Of a stretch of DNA of 64,000 bases, positions 33,533 through 42,117 are shown in pieces (within the stretch, counting starts at the first letter, position 1; every line of letters begins with the position of its first letter). The stretch covers positions 1,116,001 through 1,180,000 of the forward strand of contig NZ_JBEPSJ010000001.1 of assembly GCF_040548875.1 (NCBI RefSeq), given 5' to 3'. The DNA is from Conyzicola nivalis_A (lineage in GTDB: Bacteria; Actinomycetota; Actinomycetes; Actinomycetales; Microbacteriaceae). The notes under the pieces are model-generated. The model did not search any database. It saw only the letters and a program-made list of their open reading frames with translations, and was not told where the DNA came from. The position numbers were made by a program, and so were the translations under genes.

Positions 33533-33994
33533 ATGACTGGTCGGGAACGGGTGTCGACGGATGCCGCGGCTCGGGATATTTCCGTCGAATTCGTCGAGCG
33601 TCCCGCTGCGGGTTCGCTCGAGGAGGCCGCGGCGCTGCTCGGGCTCTCGACTGCGGGCATCGTGAAGACGCTCGTCGTCAAACGGCACGACGGCAGCTAC
33701 CTGTTCGCGCTGATCCCGGGCGACCGGCAGATCTCCTGGGGCAAGCTGCGCGCCGTCGTCGGCGTGAACAAGCTGCGGCTGCCCGAGGCACACCTGGCGC
33801 TCGAGGCCACCGGCTACGAGCGCGGCACGATCACGCCGCTCGGCTCGTCGACCGCGTGGCCCGTGTTCGCGGATTCACGGATCGTGGGGCAGCGCATCGC
33901 CATGGGCGCCGGCGAGCACGGCATGAGCGCGTTCGTCGACGCCGACGAGCTCATCGCGGGCTTCGACGCGACCGTGGCCGACATCTCCGACTGA
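33533..33994 (+). CDS. YbaK/EbsC-family aminoacyl-tRNA deacylase
   Basis: A 153-residue protein of the YbaK/ProX editing family, which hydrolyses misacylated tRNA such as Cys- or Ala-tRNA(Pro). Seen: STAGIVKTLVVKRHDGSYLF with the conserved Lys, ALIPGDRQISWGKLRAVVG, the YERGTITPLGSS loop, and a GAGEHGMSAFV end with the family Gly/His. The start ATG 33533 has CGAGG upstream; an ATG 12 nt earlier is also possible. Its stop lies 6 nt before an inverted-repeat element that fills the gap to the convergent ugd gene. Confidence 0.85.
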   Translation: MTGRERVSTDAAARDISVEFVERPAAGSLEEAAALLGLSTAGIVKTLVVKRHDGSYLFALIPGDRQISWGKLRAVVGVNKLRLPEAHLALEATGYERGTITPLGSSTAWPVFADSRIVGQRIAMGAGEHGMSAFVDADELIAGFDATVADISD

Positions 33995-33999
33995 CGCGA

Positions 34000-34094
34000 T
34001 CGGAAATTCAGGAGTTAGCGGCGCACGACGACTCGACGCCCGCTGAGAACTCCGCGGGCACGGTCGGGCCTGGCGGGTAACTCCTGAATTTCCG
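34000..34094. repeat. 95-bp inverted-repeat element, copy 3
   Basis: Left arm 34000-34020, right arm ending 34094 (GTAACTCCTGAATTTCC). Inner palindrome GCCCGC (34038-34043) with GCGGGC (34054-34059). It almost exactly fills the gap between two convergent stop codons (33994 and 34096), the position expected of a bidirectional terminator. Confidence 0.95.
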
Positions 34095-34095
34095 T

Positions 34096-35484
34096 TCAGC
34101 CGCCGGGCAGCGCCTGCGGCTGGCGCGCGCCGCTCGGCAGCCCCAGCGCACGGTACTCCCATCCGGCGGCGCGATACCGGTCGGCGTCGAGCGCGTGCCG
34201 GCCGTCGACGATGCGGCGCCGCGCAACCAACTCGCCGAGCGTTGTCGGGTCGGCCGAACGGAACTCGTCCCACTCGGTCAGCAGCGCCACGACCTCGGCC
34301 GAGGCGACGGCCTGGCCGAGGCTCGACGCGAAATCGAGGTCGGGGTACACCCGGTGCGCGTTCTGCGTCGCCTCGGGATCGTAGACGGTGACGCTCGCGC
34401 CCTCCAGGTAGAGCATGCGGGCGACGTCGAGAGCCGGCGCGTCGCGCACGTCGTCGGAGTTCGGCTTGAACGCCGCGCCGAGGGCGGCGACGCGCACCCC
34501 GGCGAGTGAGCCGCCCGCCAGCTCGCGCACCAGGTCGACCGTGCGGATACGGCGTCGGATGTTGATGGCGTCGACCTCCTCGAGGAACGCGACGGCCTGC
34601 CCCACCCCGAGCTCTGCGGCGCGGTGGGTGAAGGCGCGGATGTCCTTCGGCAGGCAGCCTCCGCCGAAGCCGAGGCCGGGCTTGAGAAATCGGGCGCCGA
34701 TGCGGTCGTCGTATCCGAGGGCCGTGGCCAGCACGGTCACATCGGCGCCCGTGGCCTCGCACACCTCGGCCATCGCGTTGATGTACGAGATCTTGGTGGC
34801 GAGGAACGAGTTCGCCGCGACTTTCACGAGCTCCGCCGTCGCCAGGTCGGCGACGACGAGCGGGGTGTCCCGGTCGAGTATCGGCCGGAACGCGGCCCGC
34901 AACTGCGCCTCCGCCCAGTCGCTGGTCACGCCGAAGACGAGCCGGTCGGGGTGCAGGGTGTCCTCCACAGCGAATCCCTCGCGCAGGAACTCCGGATTCC
35001 AGGCCAGCTCGAGGTCGTCGCCGGCGGGCGACAGCGTGCGCACCTCGTCGGCTATGCGGGCGGCCGTCCCTATCGGCACCGTCGACTTGCCGACCAGCAA
35101 AGCCCTGCGGTCGATCCGCGCCGCGAGCTCGGCGAAGGCCGCCTCGACGAAGCGCAGATCGGCGGCGTTCGATCCGGGGGCCTGCGGTGTGCCGACGCAG
35201 ACGAAGTGCACGTCGCCGAAACGCGCGGCCTCGTCGAAATCGGTCGTGAACCGGAGTCGGCCGGAGTCGAGCGCCTCTCGCAGCTTCTCGGGCAGCCCCG
35301 GTTCGAAGAACGGCACTGTGCCCGCGGAGAGCGCGGCGACCTTAGCCGCGTCGACGTCGACGCCGAGCACGTCGAAGCCGAGCGCGGTCATGCAGACCGC
35401 GTGGGTGGCACCGAGGTACCCGGTTCCGATCACGGTGATTCTCGGGTGTTCCACGACGGGCGCCGTGGCGATGGTTCTGGTCAT
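34096..35484 (-). CDS. UDP-glucose/GDP-mannose 6-dehydrogenase
   Basis: A 462-residue enzyme that oxidises a nucleotide sugar to its uronic acid. The NAD loop is VIGTGYLGATHAVCM, the middle domain has WNPEFLREGFAVEDTLHPDR, and the catalytic Cys is in GLGFGGGCLPKDIRAF. The C-terminal domain has GAAFKPNSDDVRDAPALDV. Sequence suggests UDP-glucose dehydrogenase (Ugd-like), but GDP-mannose dehydrogenase cannot be excluded. The start ATG 35484 follows GGGAGG. It is the last gene of the exopolysaccharide operon and should supply the uronic-acid donor for the GT2 synthase. Confidence 0.9.
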   Translation of the reverse strand: MTRTIATAPVVEHPRITVIGTGYLGATHAVCMTALGFDVLGVDVDAAKVAALSAGTVPFFEPGLPEKLREALDSGRLRFTTDFDEAARFGDVHFVCVGTPQAPGSNAADLRFVEAAFAELAARIDRRALLVGKSTVPIGTAARIADEVRTLSPAGDDLELAWNPEFLREGFAVEDTLHPDRLVFGVTSDWAEAQLRAAFRPILDRDTPLVVADLATAELVKVAANSFLATKISYINAMAEVCEATGADVTVLATALGYDDRIGARFLKPGLGFGGGCLPKDIRAFTHRAAELGVGQAVAFLEEVDAINIRRRIRTVDLVRELAGGSLAGVRVAALGAAFKPNSDDVRDAPALDVARMLYLEGASVTVYDPEATQNAHRVYPDLDFASSLGQAVASAEVVALLTEWDEFRSADPTTLGELVARRRIVDGRHALDADRYRAAGWEYRALGLPSGARQPQALPGG

Positions 35485-35510
35485 TGAGCCTCCCATGGGT
35501 CGATCGACGG

Positions 35511-36620
35511 TCAGGTGCGCACGCACTCCACATTGGTGGTCCCTTCGGCAGCGCCGGAGGCCTTGTTCGTGCACTCGACGACGTTGTCGCGCGCAGGCGT
35601 GAGCGAGAAGCCGAATCCCGGCCCGTTCACGGTCGCAGTGTTGGCCCTGAAGACGTTGTCGGTGCCCCAGCCGTCGAGGATCTCGTGCGTCTGGAATCCG
35701 TCCATGGGCGAGTTCGTGCCGGTGTTCCCCTCGATGAGCCAGTCGTTGCCCTTGACGTCGACCCAGGAGTCGGCGCCGACGATCGCAGAGCCGTCGAAGG
35801 TGTTTCCCCGCACGACGCCGCCACTCGTGCCCTCCTTGACGTCGATGCTCTCCGACGTGGTGCCGGCGATGTCGTTGCCCTCGATCGTGTTGCGGTCGCT
35901 CGCGTCAGGCTGGCAGCCGCTGACGTCGCACCAGTTGCTCTCGGCGGTGCCCACATAGATTCCCTCGCCGAACTTCGGCTTGCGCAGACCCGTCTCGCGG
36001 ATCGTGTTGCCGCTCACGGTGTTGTCGGTGCTGAAGTTGCGCAGGTGGATCCCCTCGTCACCGATCTGCGAGACGTGCAGGTCGCGGATCACCGTGGCGG
36101 TGGTGGCGTCGGCCATCACGCCCTTCTGCCCGTTCTGCACGGAGAAGCCCGCGACGACCCAGTGCGCGGCCGCGTCGAGGTGGAGGACATAGCCCGCGCT
36201 GATGCCGCCGCCGTCGAGGATCGCCTCGCGGGGGCCGCACAGGGCGATGGGTCGCTCGGACGTCCCCTGGCCCGTCGCCGTGAACTCGCCGTCGTACCGA
36301 CCGGGCATGAGGCGGATGCTCGCTCCCGCGGTCGCCTCGGACAGAGCAGCTTCGAGCTGCTCCGTCGTCGAGACGGTCACCGTGGCCGTGCCGCACGAGG
36401 TCGGGGCGGGCGTCGACGGACCGCCCGAGGCATCCGGAGTCCTCGTCGGCTGCGGGACGCTGGTGACCCCCGGTGCGCTCGCGTCCCGGTTGGCCGCGTT
36501 CCCCGTGAGGATGACAGCGACGGCGACCACGATCACGACGGCAAGCGCGACCGCCACGACGGCTCCGATGGTCATGGCTCGGCGCCGACGCTGGGACTCT
36601 TCGTTCGGATCGGAGGTCAC
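35511..36620 (-). CDS. membrane-anchored right-handed beta-helix protein
   Basis: A 369-residue protein. A short basic cytoplasmic start is followed by one membrane helix (AVVAVALAVVIVVAVAVIL, residues about 20-38), a Pro/Thr linker, then parallel beta-helix repeats: GRYDGEFTATGQGTSERPIA, AILDGGG, DEGIHLRNFSTDNTVSGNTI and similar NTV/NTI ladders. This fold is used by polysaccharide lyases and C5-epimerases such as AlgG. It probably acts on the polymer outside the membrane; activity is inferred from fold and operon. It starts within the last codons of the upstream beta-helix gene (4-nt overlap). Confidence 0.8.
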   Translation of the reverse strand: MTSDPNEESQRRRRAMTIGAVVAVALAVVIVVAVAVILTGNAANRDASAPGVTSVPQPTRTPDASGGPSTPAPTSCGTATVTVSTTEQLEAALSEATAGASIRLMPGRYDGEFTATGQGTSERPIALCGPREAILDGGGISAGYVLHLDAAAHWVVAGFSVQNGQKGVMADATTATVIRDLHVSQIGDEGIHLRNFSTDNTVSGNTIRETGLRKPKFGEGIYVGTAESNWCDVSGCQPDASDRNTIEGNDIAGTTSESIDVKEGTSGGVVRGNTFDGSAIVGADSWVDVKGNDWLIEGNTGTNSPMDGFQTHEILDGWGTDNVFRANTATVNGPGFGFSLTPARDNVVECTNKASGAAEGTTNVECVRT

Positions 36621-38500
36621 GAGGGCTCCTTCATCGAGTCGCGGGAGACGACGCCGCGGGTGAACTCGGACAGGGGGGCGCGATCGGCATACGGGTGGCG
36701 GATCTCCCTCGCGCGTCGGGCGGACGGTGACAGCGCGGAGGCGAGAACGAGCACGGCGAGGACTATCCAGACCAGGGTGAGCGGTTGGAAGATCGCGTTG
36801 ACCACGGTCTCCGCACTGGCGGCCTTGCGCCAGTCGAGGGTGTCGTTGGCGCGGACGACTCCCCCCGTCGCCCGCTCGGTGTACACCGGGATCGCGCCGA
36901 ACCCGGCGATGGTGTTGTCGACGACGGCGCTGCCTCGGGTGTCTCCCATCAGGGTGACCCCGTGGTTCGACACGGCGCGCACGGTGTTGTCGGCGACCCG
37001 GGCCTCCGAGTTGCGCACATAGATCGCCGTGTCGCCGCCGGAGACGGTGTTCTCGCTGACGTCGGCCTCGACCACCGCGTCGCGGATGGAGATCGACTGC
37101 TGCGCCTGGCGTTCCAGCCGGTTGCCGACGACGGCGACGCCGTCTGCCTCGTGGTTCACGACGATGCCGCTCTGGTTGCCGACGACATGGTTGTCGGCGA
37201 GCACGACATCGCGGCCGCCGCTCACCGAGATGCCGTAGCGCTCATTGTCGCGGAAGACTCCCCCGGTGACGCGGTTGTCACCGAACTTCTCGACCGCGGT
37301 GCCCGTCGCGCTCGGTCCGGCGGCGAGCGGCCGGCCGTCGAGGGAGAGGCCGTCGCGCCCGTTGTCCGAAGCCGTCACGTCGCGCAGGGTCACTCCGGCG
37401 CTCGACCGCGACAGCCGGAAACCGTCGACCGCGTTCGCGAACGATGTGGTGCGGGTGATCGAGCTGTCGGTGACGAAGCGGTGAAAGACGAGGCCGTCGA
37501 CGAGGCTCCTGCTGATGCTGGAGTCGCGGATGACGACGCCCTCCGCACTCGTCACGAACAGACCGAAGGCGTTGCCGACGAGCGTCACGTGGTCGAGGCC
37601 GGCCGAGACGAAGGTGTATTCGGATTCGGCGGCGGGGGTGACGAGCGTTCCCGGAGGCAGCACTTGCGCACCGGATACTGCGGCCGTGGCATCCGCCCGA
37701 TTGCCGGTGAAGGCGTCGAAGGTCGCCGCCGCCTCGGTTCCCGTCAGCGAGAGTCCGCCGGTGTTGCCGCTCCAGAATCCGAGCTCGGAGAAGCTCACGT
37801 GCGAGAACGAGGCCTGGCCTCCGATGACCCGAAGGTAGGCGCGCCCGTCCGAGGTGTCGGAGTCGGGCGCGGCGGCGGTCCCGTCCCAGCTGGTGATCGC
37901 GACCGGGGCCTGGGCGGTGCCATCGACGCGAAGGGACCCGCCCGAGGTGACGATCGAGACAAACGACTGCGCGTCGCTCTTGAGCCGGATGCTCAGACCC
38001 GCACCTCCGGGTGCGGCGCCGGCCGGGGGCGCGAGCGCGAGCGTGGCGCCGGTCAGCACGAGGACGTGCTCTGACAACAGGTAGCCGCCGTCCGGCTGCT
38101 TCACGAAGGTGTCGGGGGCGAGCCGTTCTAGGTCGGCGACCGTGTATGGCTCGGCGCGTGCCGGCAGCACGAGGGTGAATGTGGGGCCGGTGCGCACGCG
38201 GTACGGGTCGTCGGCGACCGCCGCGTTCCACCGTGCCGACGCGGACACCGTGCGCACATAGACGAGCCGCTGCGCCTCTGAACGCACCAGCCGCGCCTCA
38301 CGGACGGGGTCGCCGCCGTACGATTCGCCCGTCGAGACGGTGGGTGCCGCCGCCACGGGCGTGCGGTCCGCCTCCGCGCTCGCGGCGACGAACCGGGCGA
38401 CGGCCACCGACGCGACGATCCCGACCAGCAGGGCGAGCACGACGCCGGCGACGACCGGCCGTCGCCGCGACCCGTCCGCCGTGAACTCGTGCCGGCTCAC
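36617..38500 (-). CDS. right-handed beta-helix protein with N- and C-terminal membrane helices
   Basis: A 627-residue protein. N-terminal helix VVAGVVLALLVGIVASVAVA, a long extracytoplasmic part whose second half is a ladder of beta-helix rungs (GVVIRDSSISRSLVDGLVFH, NRVTGGVFRDNERYGISVSG, NHVVGNQSGIVVNHEADGVA), and a C-terminal helix LTLVWIVLAVLVLASAL. The rungs resemble AlgG/NosD-like epimerase or hydrolase folds. It overlaps both neighbours by 4 nt (GT2 upstream, second beta-helix gene downstream). It likely modifies or guides the exopolysaccharide during export; catalytic residues cannot be assigned by eye. Confidence 0.8.
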   Translation of the reverse strand: MSRHEFTADGSRRRPVVAGVVLALLVGIVASVAVARFVAASAEADRTPVAAAPTVSTGESYGGDPVREARLVRSEAQRLVYVRTVSASARWNAAVADDPYRVRTGPTFTLVLPARAEPYTVADLERLAPDTFVKQPDGGYLLSEHVLVLTGATLALAPPAGAAPGGAGLSIRLKSDAQSFVSIVTSGGSLRVDGTAQAPVAITSWDGTAAAPDSDTSDGRAYLRVIGGQASFSHVSFSELGFWSGNTGGLSLTGTEAAATFDAFTGNRADATAAVSGAQVLPPGTLVTPAAESEYTFVSAGLDHVTLVGNAFGLFVTSAEGVVIRDSSISRSLVDGLVFHRFVTDSSITRTTSFANAVDGFRLSRSSAGVTLRDVTASDNGRDGLSLDGRPLAAGPSATGTAVEKFGDNRVTGGVFRDNERYGISVSGGRDVVLADNHVVGNQSGIVVNHEADGVAVVGNRLERQAQQSISIRDAVVEADVSENTVSGGDTAIYVRNSEARVADNTVRAVSNHGVTLMGDTRGSAVVDNTIAGFGAIPVYTERATGGVVRANDTLDWRKAASAETVVNAIFQPLTLVWIVLAVLVLASALSPSARRAREIRHPYADRAPLSEFTRGVVSRDSMKEPS

Positions 38501-39762
38501 GCCGCCACCGCCCGGCCGGGACCCGCCTCGGCGACCAGGGTGCGGGCGTCCTGACCGTCACCGCCGATCTGGTCGGCGTGCCGGGTGAGCCAGCCCTGCT
38601 TGTTCATCGTCACGAAGGCGTAGCTCTTGATCGGGAGCGCGATGAGCACCACGACGACCGCCACCAGTGGAAGCAGCAGGATGTCGCCCGGGTTGCGCCG
38701 CAGATTGGACATGCCGCGGATGCCCCGGCCGAGCAGCAACCAGCCGACGGCAGCCGCGATGCCGACGGCGGTGAAGTCGAGGCGGTTGAACAGCAGGTAG
38801 AACATGCTGAGCCCCATGGTGAGCGGCGTGATCAGGATCTGCAGCACCGTGATCTTGGTGACGAAGGGCACCCGCCACAGCCAGCCCTTCGCCATCGCGG
38901 TCAGATAGCAGCGGTAGGAGTTGCGGCTCCAGCGCACGCGCTGCTTGACGAAGGCGCCGAAGGTCGCCGGGAACATCGAGAGGGCTCGGGCGGACGACTG
39001 GTGCACGGTGCGCCATCCCGAGGCCAGCACGAGCCAGGTGAGCCTTCCGTCGTCGCCGGAGATGCAGCGCTTGCCGAGGAAGAATTCGTTCTCGAGGTCG
39101 TCGAGCACGGGGACCACCGCGTCGCGGCGGTAGACCGCCGTGCGTCCCGAGATGCACGGCACCGCGCCCGCCCTGCCCATGGCGGGCACGTAGTCGTAGT
39201 AGCGCAGGTTGACGAGCCAGTCGGCCACCCGCCGCCACACGCTCGTCGCGCGTTGGTAGACGTTCTGCTGGGTGCTCACTCCCCCGACCTCGGGGTCGGC
39301 GAAGGGCATCTGCACGTTGCGCAGCAGCCCGGGCGTCCATGACGTGTCGGAGTCGGTGAGCACGAGGATCTCCCCCCGTGCGAGGCGGATGCCGGCGCCG
39401 AGCGCCGACCGCTTTCCCGCATGCTGGAACAGGACCGGACGCAGCCGCGGATCGCCCACAGCCACGAGCCGGTCGTAGGAGTCGACATCGGCCGTGTCGA
39501 GCACGACGATCACCTCAGTGGGGTTCTCGCTCAGCCAGGTGTGCAGGCAGCGAAGGAGGATGTCGGGGTCTTCGTGGAATGACGGCACGACGACCGACGT
39601 GGTCGTGGAGAAGTCGCTGACGATGGCCCGTGCGCGACGGGAGAGCACGACGCGGTAGAGCCAGAGCGACCAGACGATGACGCCCGCGATGGCGATCGGA
39701 AAGTACGGCCGGAGCGTCGCTAGAAGATCGCCCACGTGATTCAGGTCGAACTGGATGTCCAT
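38497..39762 (-). CDS. processive GT2 polysaccharide synthase (Alg8/hyaluronan-synthase-like)
   Basis: A 421-residue membrane glycosyltransferase. One N-terminal helix, then a GT2 domain with VVVPSFHEDP, VIVVLDTADVDSYD, the DxD-like TDSDTSW, the acceptor motif GDDGRLTW and the product-binding QRVRW of processive synthases (cellulose, hyaluronan, alginate). Three or four further helices follow. Start ATG 39762 with GAGG upstream; a longer frame exists but is not supported. It is the first gene of the operon with two beta-helix proteins and a nucleotide-sugar dehydrogenase, the set expected for a uronic-acid-containing exopolysaccharide. Confidence 0.85.
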   Translation of the reverse strand: MDIQFDLNHVGDLLATLRPYFPIAIAGVIVWSLWLYRVVLSRRARAIVSDFSTTTSVVVPSFHEDPDILLRCLHTWLSENPTEVIVVLDTADVDSYDRLVAVGDPRLRPVLFQHAGKRSALGAGIRLARGEILVLTDSDTSWTPGLLRNVQMPFADPEVGGVSTQQNVYQRATSVWRRVADWLVNLRYYDYVPAMGRAGAVPCISGRTAVYRRDAVVPVLDDLENEFFLGKRCISGDDGRLTWLVLASGWRTVHQSSARALSMFPATFGAFVKQRVRWSRNSYRCYLTAMAKGWLWRVPFVTKITVLQILITPLTMGLSMFYLLFNRLDFTAVGIAAAVGWLLLGRGIRGMSNLRRNPGDILLLPLVAVVVVLIALPIKSYAFVTMNKQGWLTRHADQIGGDGQDARTLVAEAGPGRAVAA

Positions 39763-39969
39763 GCCGGGTACCTCGGGGTCTGCGGTCAATTGGCCAGCCG
39801 AATCCCCGACCCTGCTCGCGCACGGATCGCGGCCCGGACCACACTGCCCGCCACCCTGGCTGAGCGGTCGTCGGGACCGCCGCCTGAGCCTGTCGGCTGG
39901 GACACCACGGTACGAGCGCCCGAAAAGCACGATCAAGGCTTTCGCCTCGGATACCTCGTGCGGACGCGA

Positions 39970-40002
39970 AACAACCCGCCAAGTCGCACCTGACGGGTTG
40001 TT
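39970..40002. terminator. hairpin between FrnE operon and exopolysaccharide operon
   Basis: AACAACCCG and CGGGTTGTT form a 9-bp stem around a 15-nt loop. On the minus strand it ends in TTGTTTCG, and it lies 51 nt after the stop of the 45-residue gene, so it can end the FrnE transcript. A second small hairpin, GGTGAGA-GAAA-TCTCACC, is at 40020-40037. The remaining part of the 290-nt gap should hold the exopolysaccharide promoter. Confidence 0.6.
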
Positions 40003-40052
40003 TGTAACGTTTTCAGACGGGTGAGAGAAATCTCACCGATCGGGGGGTTGCG

Positions 40053-40190
40053 TCAGACGAGGTCCTCGTCCAGCTGGCGGTTGACCTCGGCCTGAGGGTG
40101 ATGCTCGGGGATCAGGCAGGAGTCGCCGACGCACGCGGCCGCCGCCGGGTCGCCCACCATCGTGAACGGGCTCGCCGCGACATCCGTCAC
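40053..40190 (-). CDS. 45-aa protein with CxxxxC motif, coupled to FrnE
   Basis: GTG at 40190 overlaps the TGA of the FrnE gene (TCGTGACG), and the frame stops at 40053-40055. The 45-residue product has CVGDSC (residues 21-26), a HH pair after it (PEHHPQAEV) and an acidic end (QLDEDLV). The Cys pair beside an oxidoreductase gene suggests a redox partner or metal site. No family recognised. Too short for a 60-residue cut-off; the stop/start overlap is the main evidence that it is real. Confidence 0.6.
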   Translation of the reverse strand: MTDVAASPFTMVGDPAAAACVGDSCLIPEHHPQAEVNRQLDEDLV

Positions 40191-40852
40191 GATGCGTCCT
40201 GTTCCGGGGCGTCGCGTTCCGACCGCGCCTGCTCGAGCGCGCCGGCGAAGGCCGCCGCTTCCTGGGCGCCGGAGATGCCGTACTTGCCGTCGATCACGAA
40301 GAACGGAACGCCCTGGATGCCGTAGGCCTGAGCCTGGGCGACGTCGGCCTTCACGTCGGCGAGGTAGGTGTTGGCCTCGAGCACGGTCACGACCTCGTCA
40401 CGGTCGAGCCCAACGGTGACCGCGAGCTCTGCGAGGTCGGCGACCCGCCCGACGTGGCCGCCGTCGACGAAGTAGGCCTTGAGCAGCGCTTCCTTCATCT
40501 CGAGCTGCAGGCCCTTGCTCTTCGCGAAGTGCAGCAGCTCGTGCGCCTTGACCGTGTTGGTCTGATGCACGTGGTCGTAGTCGTAGTCGAGTCCGACGTC
40601 TTTGGCGATGCTGGTGACGCGGTCGAGCATCATGTCGACCTGGTCGAGCGCGATGCCCTTGCGCTGGCTGAGGAAGTCTCTGGGCGATCCGTCGAAGTCG
40701 ACCGGGGTGTCTGGGGCGAGCTCGAAGGAGTGGTACTCCACCTCGACGTCGCCGCCGAACTGAGCGGCCCCGTCTTCGAACTTGCGCTTGCCGATGTAGC
40801 ACCAGGGGCACTGCACGTCGGACCAGATGTCTACCTTTATGGGTTCACTCAC
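40187..40852 (-). CDS. DsbA-family oxidoreductase, FrnE-like
   Basis: A 221-residue thioredoxin-fold protein with the active site CPWC in SDVQCPWCYIGKRKFE (residues about 11-26), the helical insert LDYDYDHVHQTNTVKAHELL, and the cis-Pro loop GIQGVPFFVIDGKYGISGAQ. No signal peptide, so it acts in the cytoplasm, like other FrnE proteins that reduce or isomerise disulfides under stress. ATG at 40852 overlaps the end of the upstream DUF559 gene (ATGA). A 45-residue gene follows in overlap. Confidence 0.9.
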   Translation of the reverse strand: MSEPIKVDIWSDVQCPWCYIGKRKFEDGAAQFGGDVEVEYHSFELAPDTPVDFDGSPRDFLSQRKGIALDQVDMMLDRVTSIAKDVGLDYDYDHVHQTNTVKAHELLHFAKSKGLQLEMKEALLKAYFVDGGHVGRVADLAELAVTVGLDRDEVVTVLEANTYLADVKADVAQAQAYGIQGVPFFVIDGKYGISGAQEAAAFAGALEQARSERDAPEQDAS

Positions 40853-41865
40853 CCTGAGGACAACCGTCGCCGCCCGCCCGTATTCCCGCCGTGACTCGGA
40901 AATTCAGGAGTTAGGCGGTGGCGTCGCCCGCGCACGCCCGGTTTTCCGGGAGTCGTGACCGGATGCGTCGCGCTAGCTCCTGAATTTCCGATACGACGGG
41001 CGGGGCGGCGGGCGGCGAGGGCCGCGTCGACCGCCCGCACGACCCGCGTCCAGTCGTGGAACACCATGCGGGCGCTCGGACGCAGCGGATGCAGCCGCGC
41101 GATCGTGATGTCGAGATCCTTGCGGCGGTCACGCTCGAAGGTCTCGAGGTGGAATTCCCGCCCGTCGGTCTCCATTCCGACGCAGTCGTCCACGACGAGG
41201 TCGATCCGCTCGACGTCTCCGAGGCGCACCTGGATGTCGACGGTGTGGCCGAGAATCCGCAGGCGGGTTCGCGCCAGACTCTCGGGCAGGCTCTCGCACC
41301 GGCCGTCGACCCACTCCCGGATGCCGCGACGGTCCTCCGGCAATCGCAGGATGAGCAGCTCGAACGCGATCCGGTCGAGCCTGCCGGTGTGCAGCGCCCA
41401 GTCGAGGGCGGCCACCGCGGTCTCGAACGACTCGTCGAGAACGACGCGCACGAGGGCGTCGCGCAGGTCGACTGCCATCGCCGTGCCGCGCCCGGCGACG
41501 CCGTCGTCGTCCCAGTGCAACTCCAGCCCCGGGACATGTCGCGCCGCGAGCTTCACGAATCGGTTGAGCGGCGTGCGCAGTCTTGCGGCGTTCGACGGCA
41601 CCGAGACGTGCAGCGCGAACGGACCGAGCGCCCAGCCGCCCGCGGCGATGACCGCCGAGATGCCGGTGAGCCGTCCGCCCACGCGCACCGCCTGCACTCG
41701 GGGGTCGTCGGGCGGCAGCGTCGTGTACCAGCCCTGTCGGGCGCGGGTCACCTCGCCCCGTCTGACCGCCTGCGTCAGGTCGGGGTCACGCGCTCCCCGC
41801 GCGACGAGCTGCTGCTTCTGTGCCATGCCTCCGAGGCCGGCGACCATCGAGGCGATGTCGGTCAT
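40849..41865 (-). CDS. AbiEi-like/DUF559-domain protein with a repeat-derived C-terminus
   Basis: A 338-residue protein. Residues 1-60 (MAQKQQLVARGARDPDLTQAVRRGE region) resemble the N-terminal winged helix of AbiEi-type proteins. Residues about 210-290 match DUF559 (Vsr-like endonuclease fold): ERIDLVVDDCVGMETDGREFH, ERDRRKDLDITIARLHPLR. The last 47 codons are unusual: 32 come exactly from inverted-repeat element copy 4 (40896-40991), read in frame, and the frame then ends overlapping the FrnE start. The original gene probably ended earlier. Start taken at ATG 41865; an ATG at 41961 is possible. Confidence 0.75.
   Translation of the reverse strand: MTDIASMVAGLGGMAQKQQLVARGARDPDLTQAVRRGEVTRARQGWYTTLPPDDPRVQAVRVGGRLTGISAVIAAGGWALGPFALHVSVPSNAARLRTPLNRFVKLAARHVPGLELHWDDDGVAGRGTAMAVDLRDALVRVVLDESFETAVAALDWALHTGRLDRIAFELLILRLPEDRRGIREWVDGRCESLPESLARTRLRILGHTVDIQVRLGDVERIDLVVDDCVGMETDGREFHLETFERDRRKDLDITIARLHPLRPSARMVFHDWTRVVRAVDAALAARRPARRIGNSGASATHPVTTPGKPGVRGRRHRLTPEFPSHGGNTGGRRRLSSG
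40896..40991. repeat. 96-bp inverted-repeat element, copy 4, inside a coding frame
   Basis: Left arm 40896-40917 (GGAAATTCAGGAGTTA), right arm 40971-40991 (TAGCTCCTGAATTTCC, one change). Inner hairpin CCCGG-TTTT-CCGGG at 40937-40950. The 96 bp equal 32 codons, and the DUF559 frame passes through without a stop. It is the only copy within an apparent gene. Confidence 0.95.
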
Positions 41866-41971
41866 ACCGGAATGCTCGTCGCCCGGCGCCCGCAGCGGAG
41901 AGCCCCGCGGCGATGTGTGGAGGCGGTGCCCGTTTCGGCCGCTGGGGAGGAGCCGCGCCATCCGCCCCTCG

Positions 41972-42067
41972 TCGGAAATTCAGGAGTTAGCGCCGAGTCG
42001 CCCCGGGGATGGCGGGACTTTCCGGGGCCTCGCCAACCGCGAACGCCGCCAACTCCTGAATTTCCGA
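41972..42067. repeat. 96-bp inverted-repeat element, copy 5
   Basis: Left arm 41972-41992, right arm 42047-42067. Inner inverted repeat GCCCCGG (42000-42006) with CCGGGGC (42022-42028). It ends 51 nt downstream of the glyS stop (42118, minus strand) and lies about 106 nt upstream of the DUF559-gene start. Confidence 0.95.
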
Positions 42068-42117
42068 AGAAACCCGGGAGGTGGCGGCGTTGGGCAGTGG
42101 AAGGCCGGCGCCGCGCG

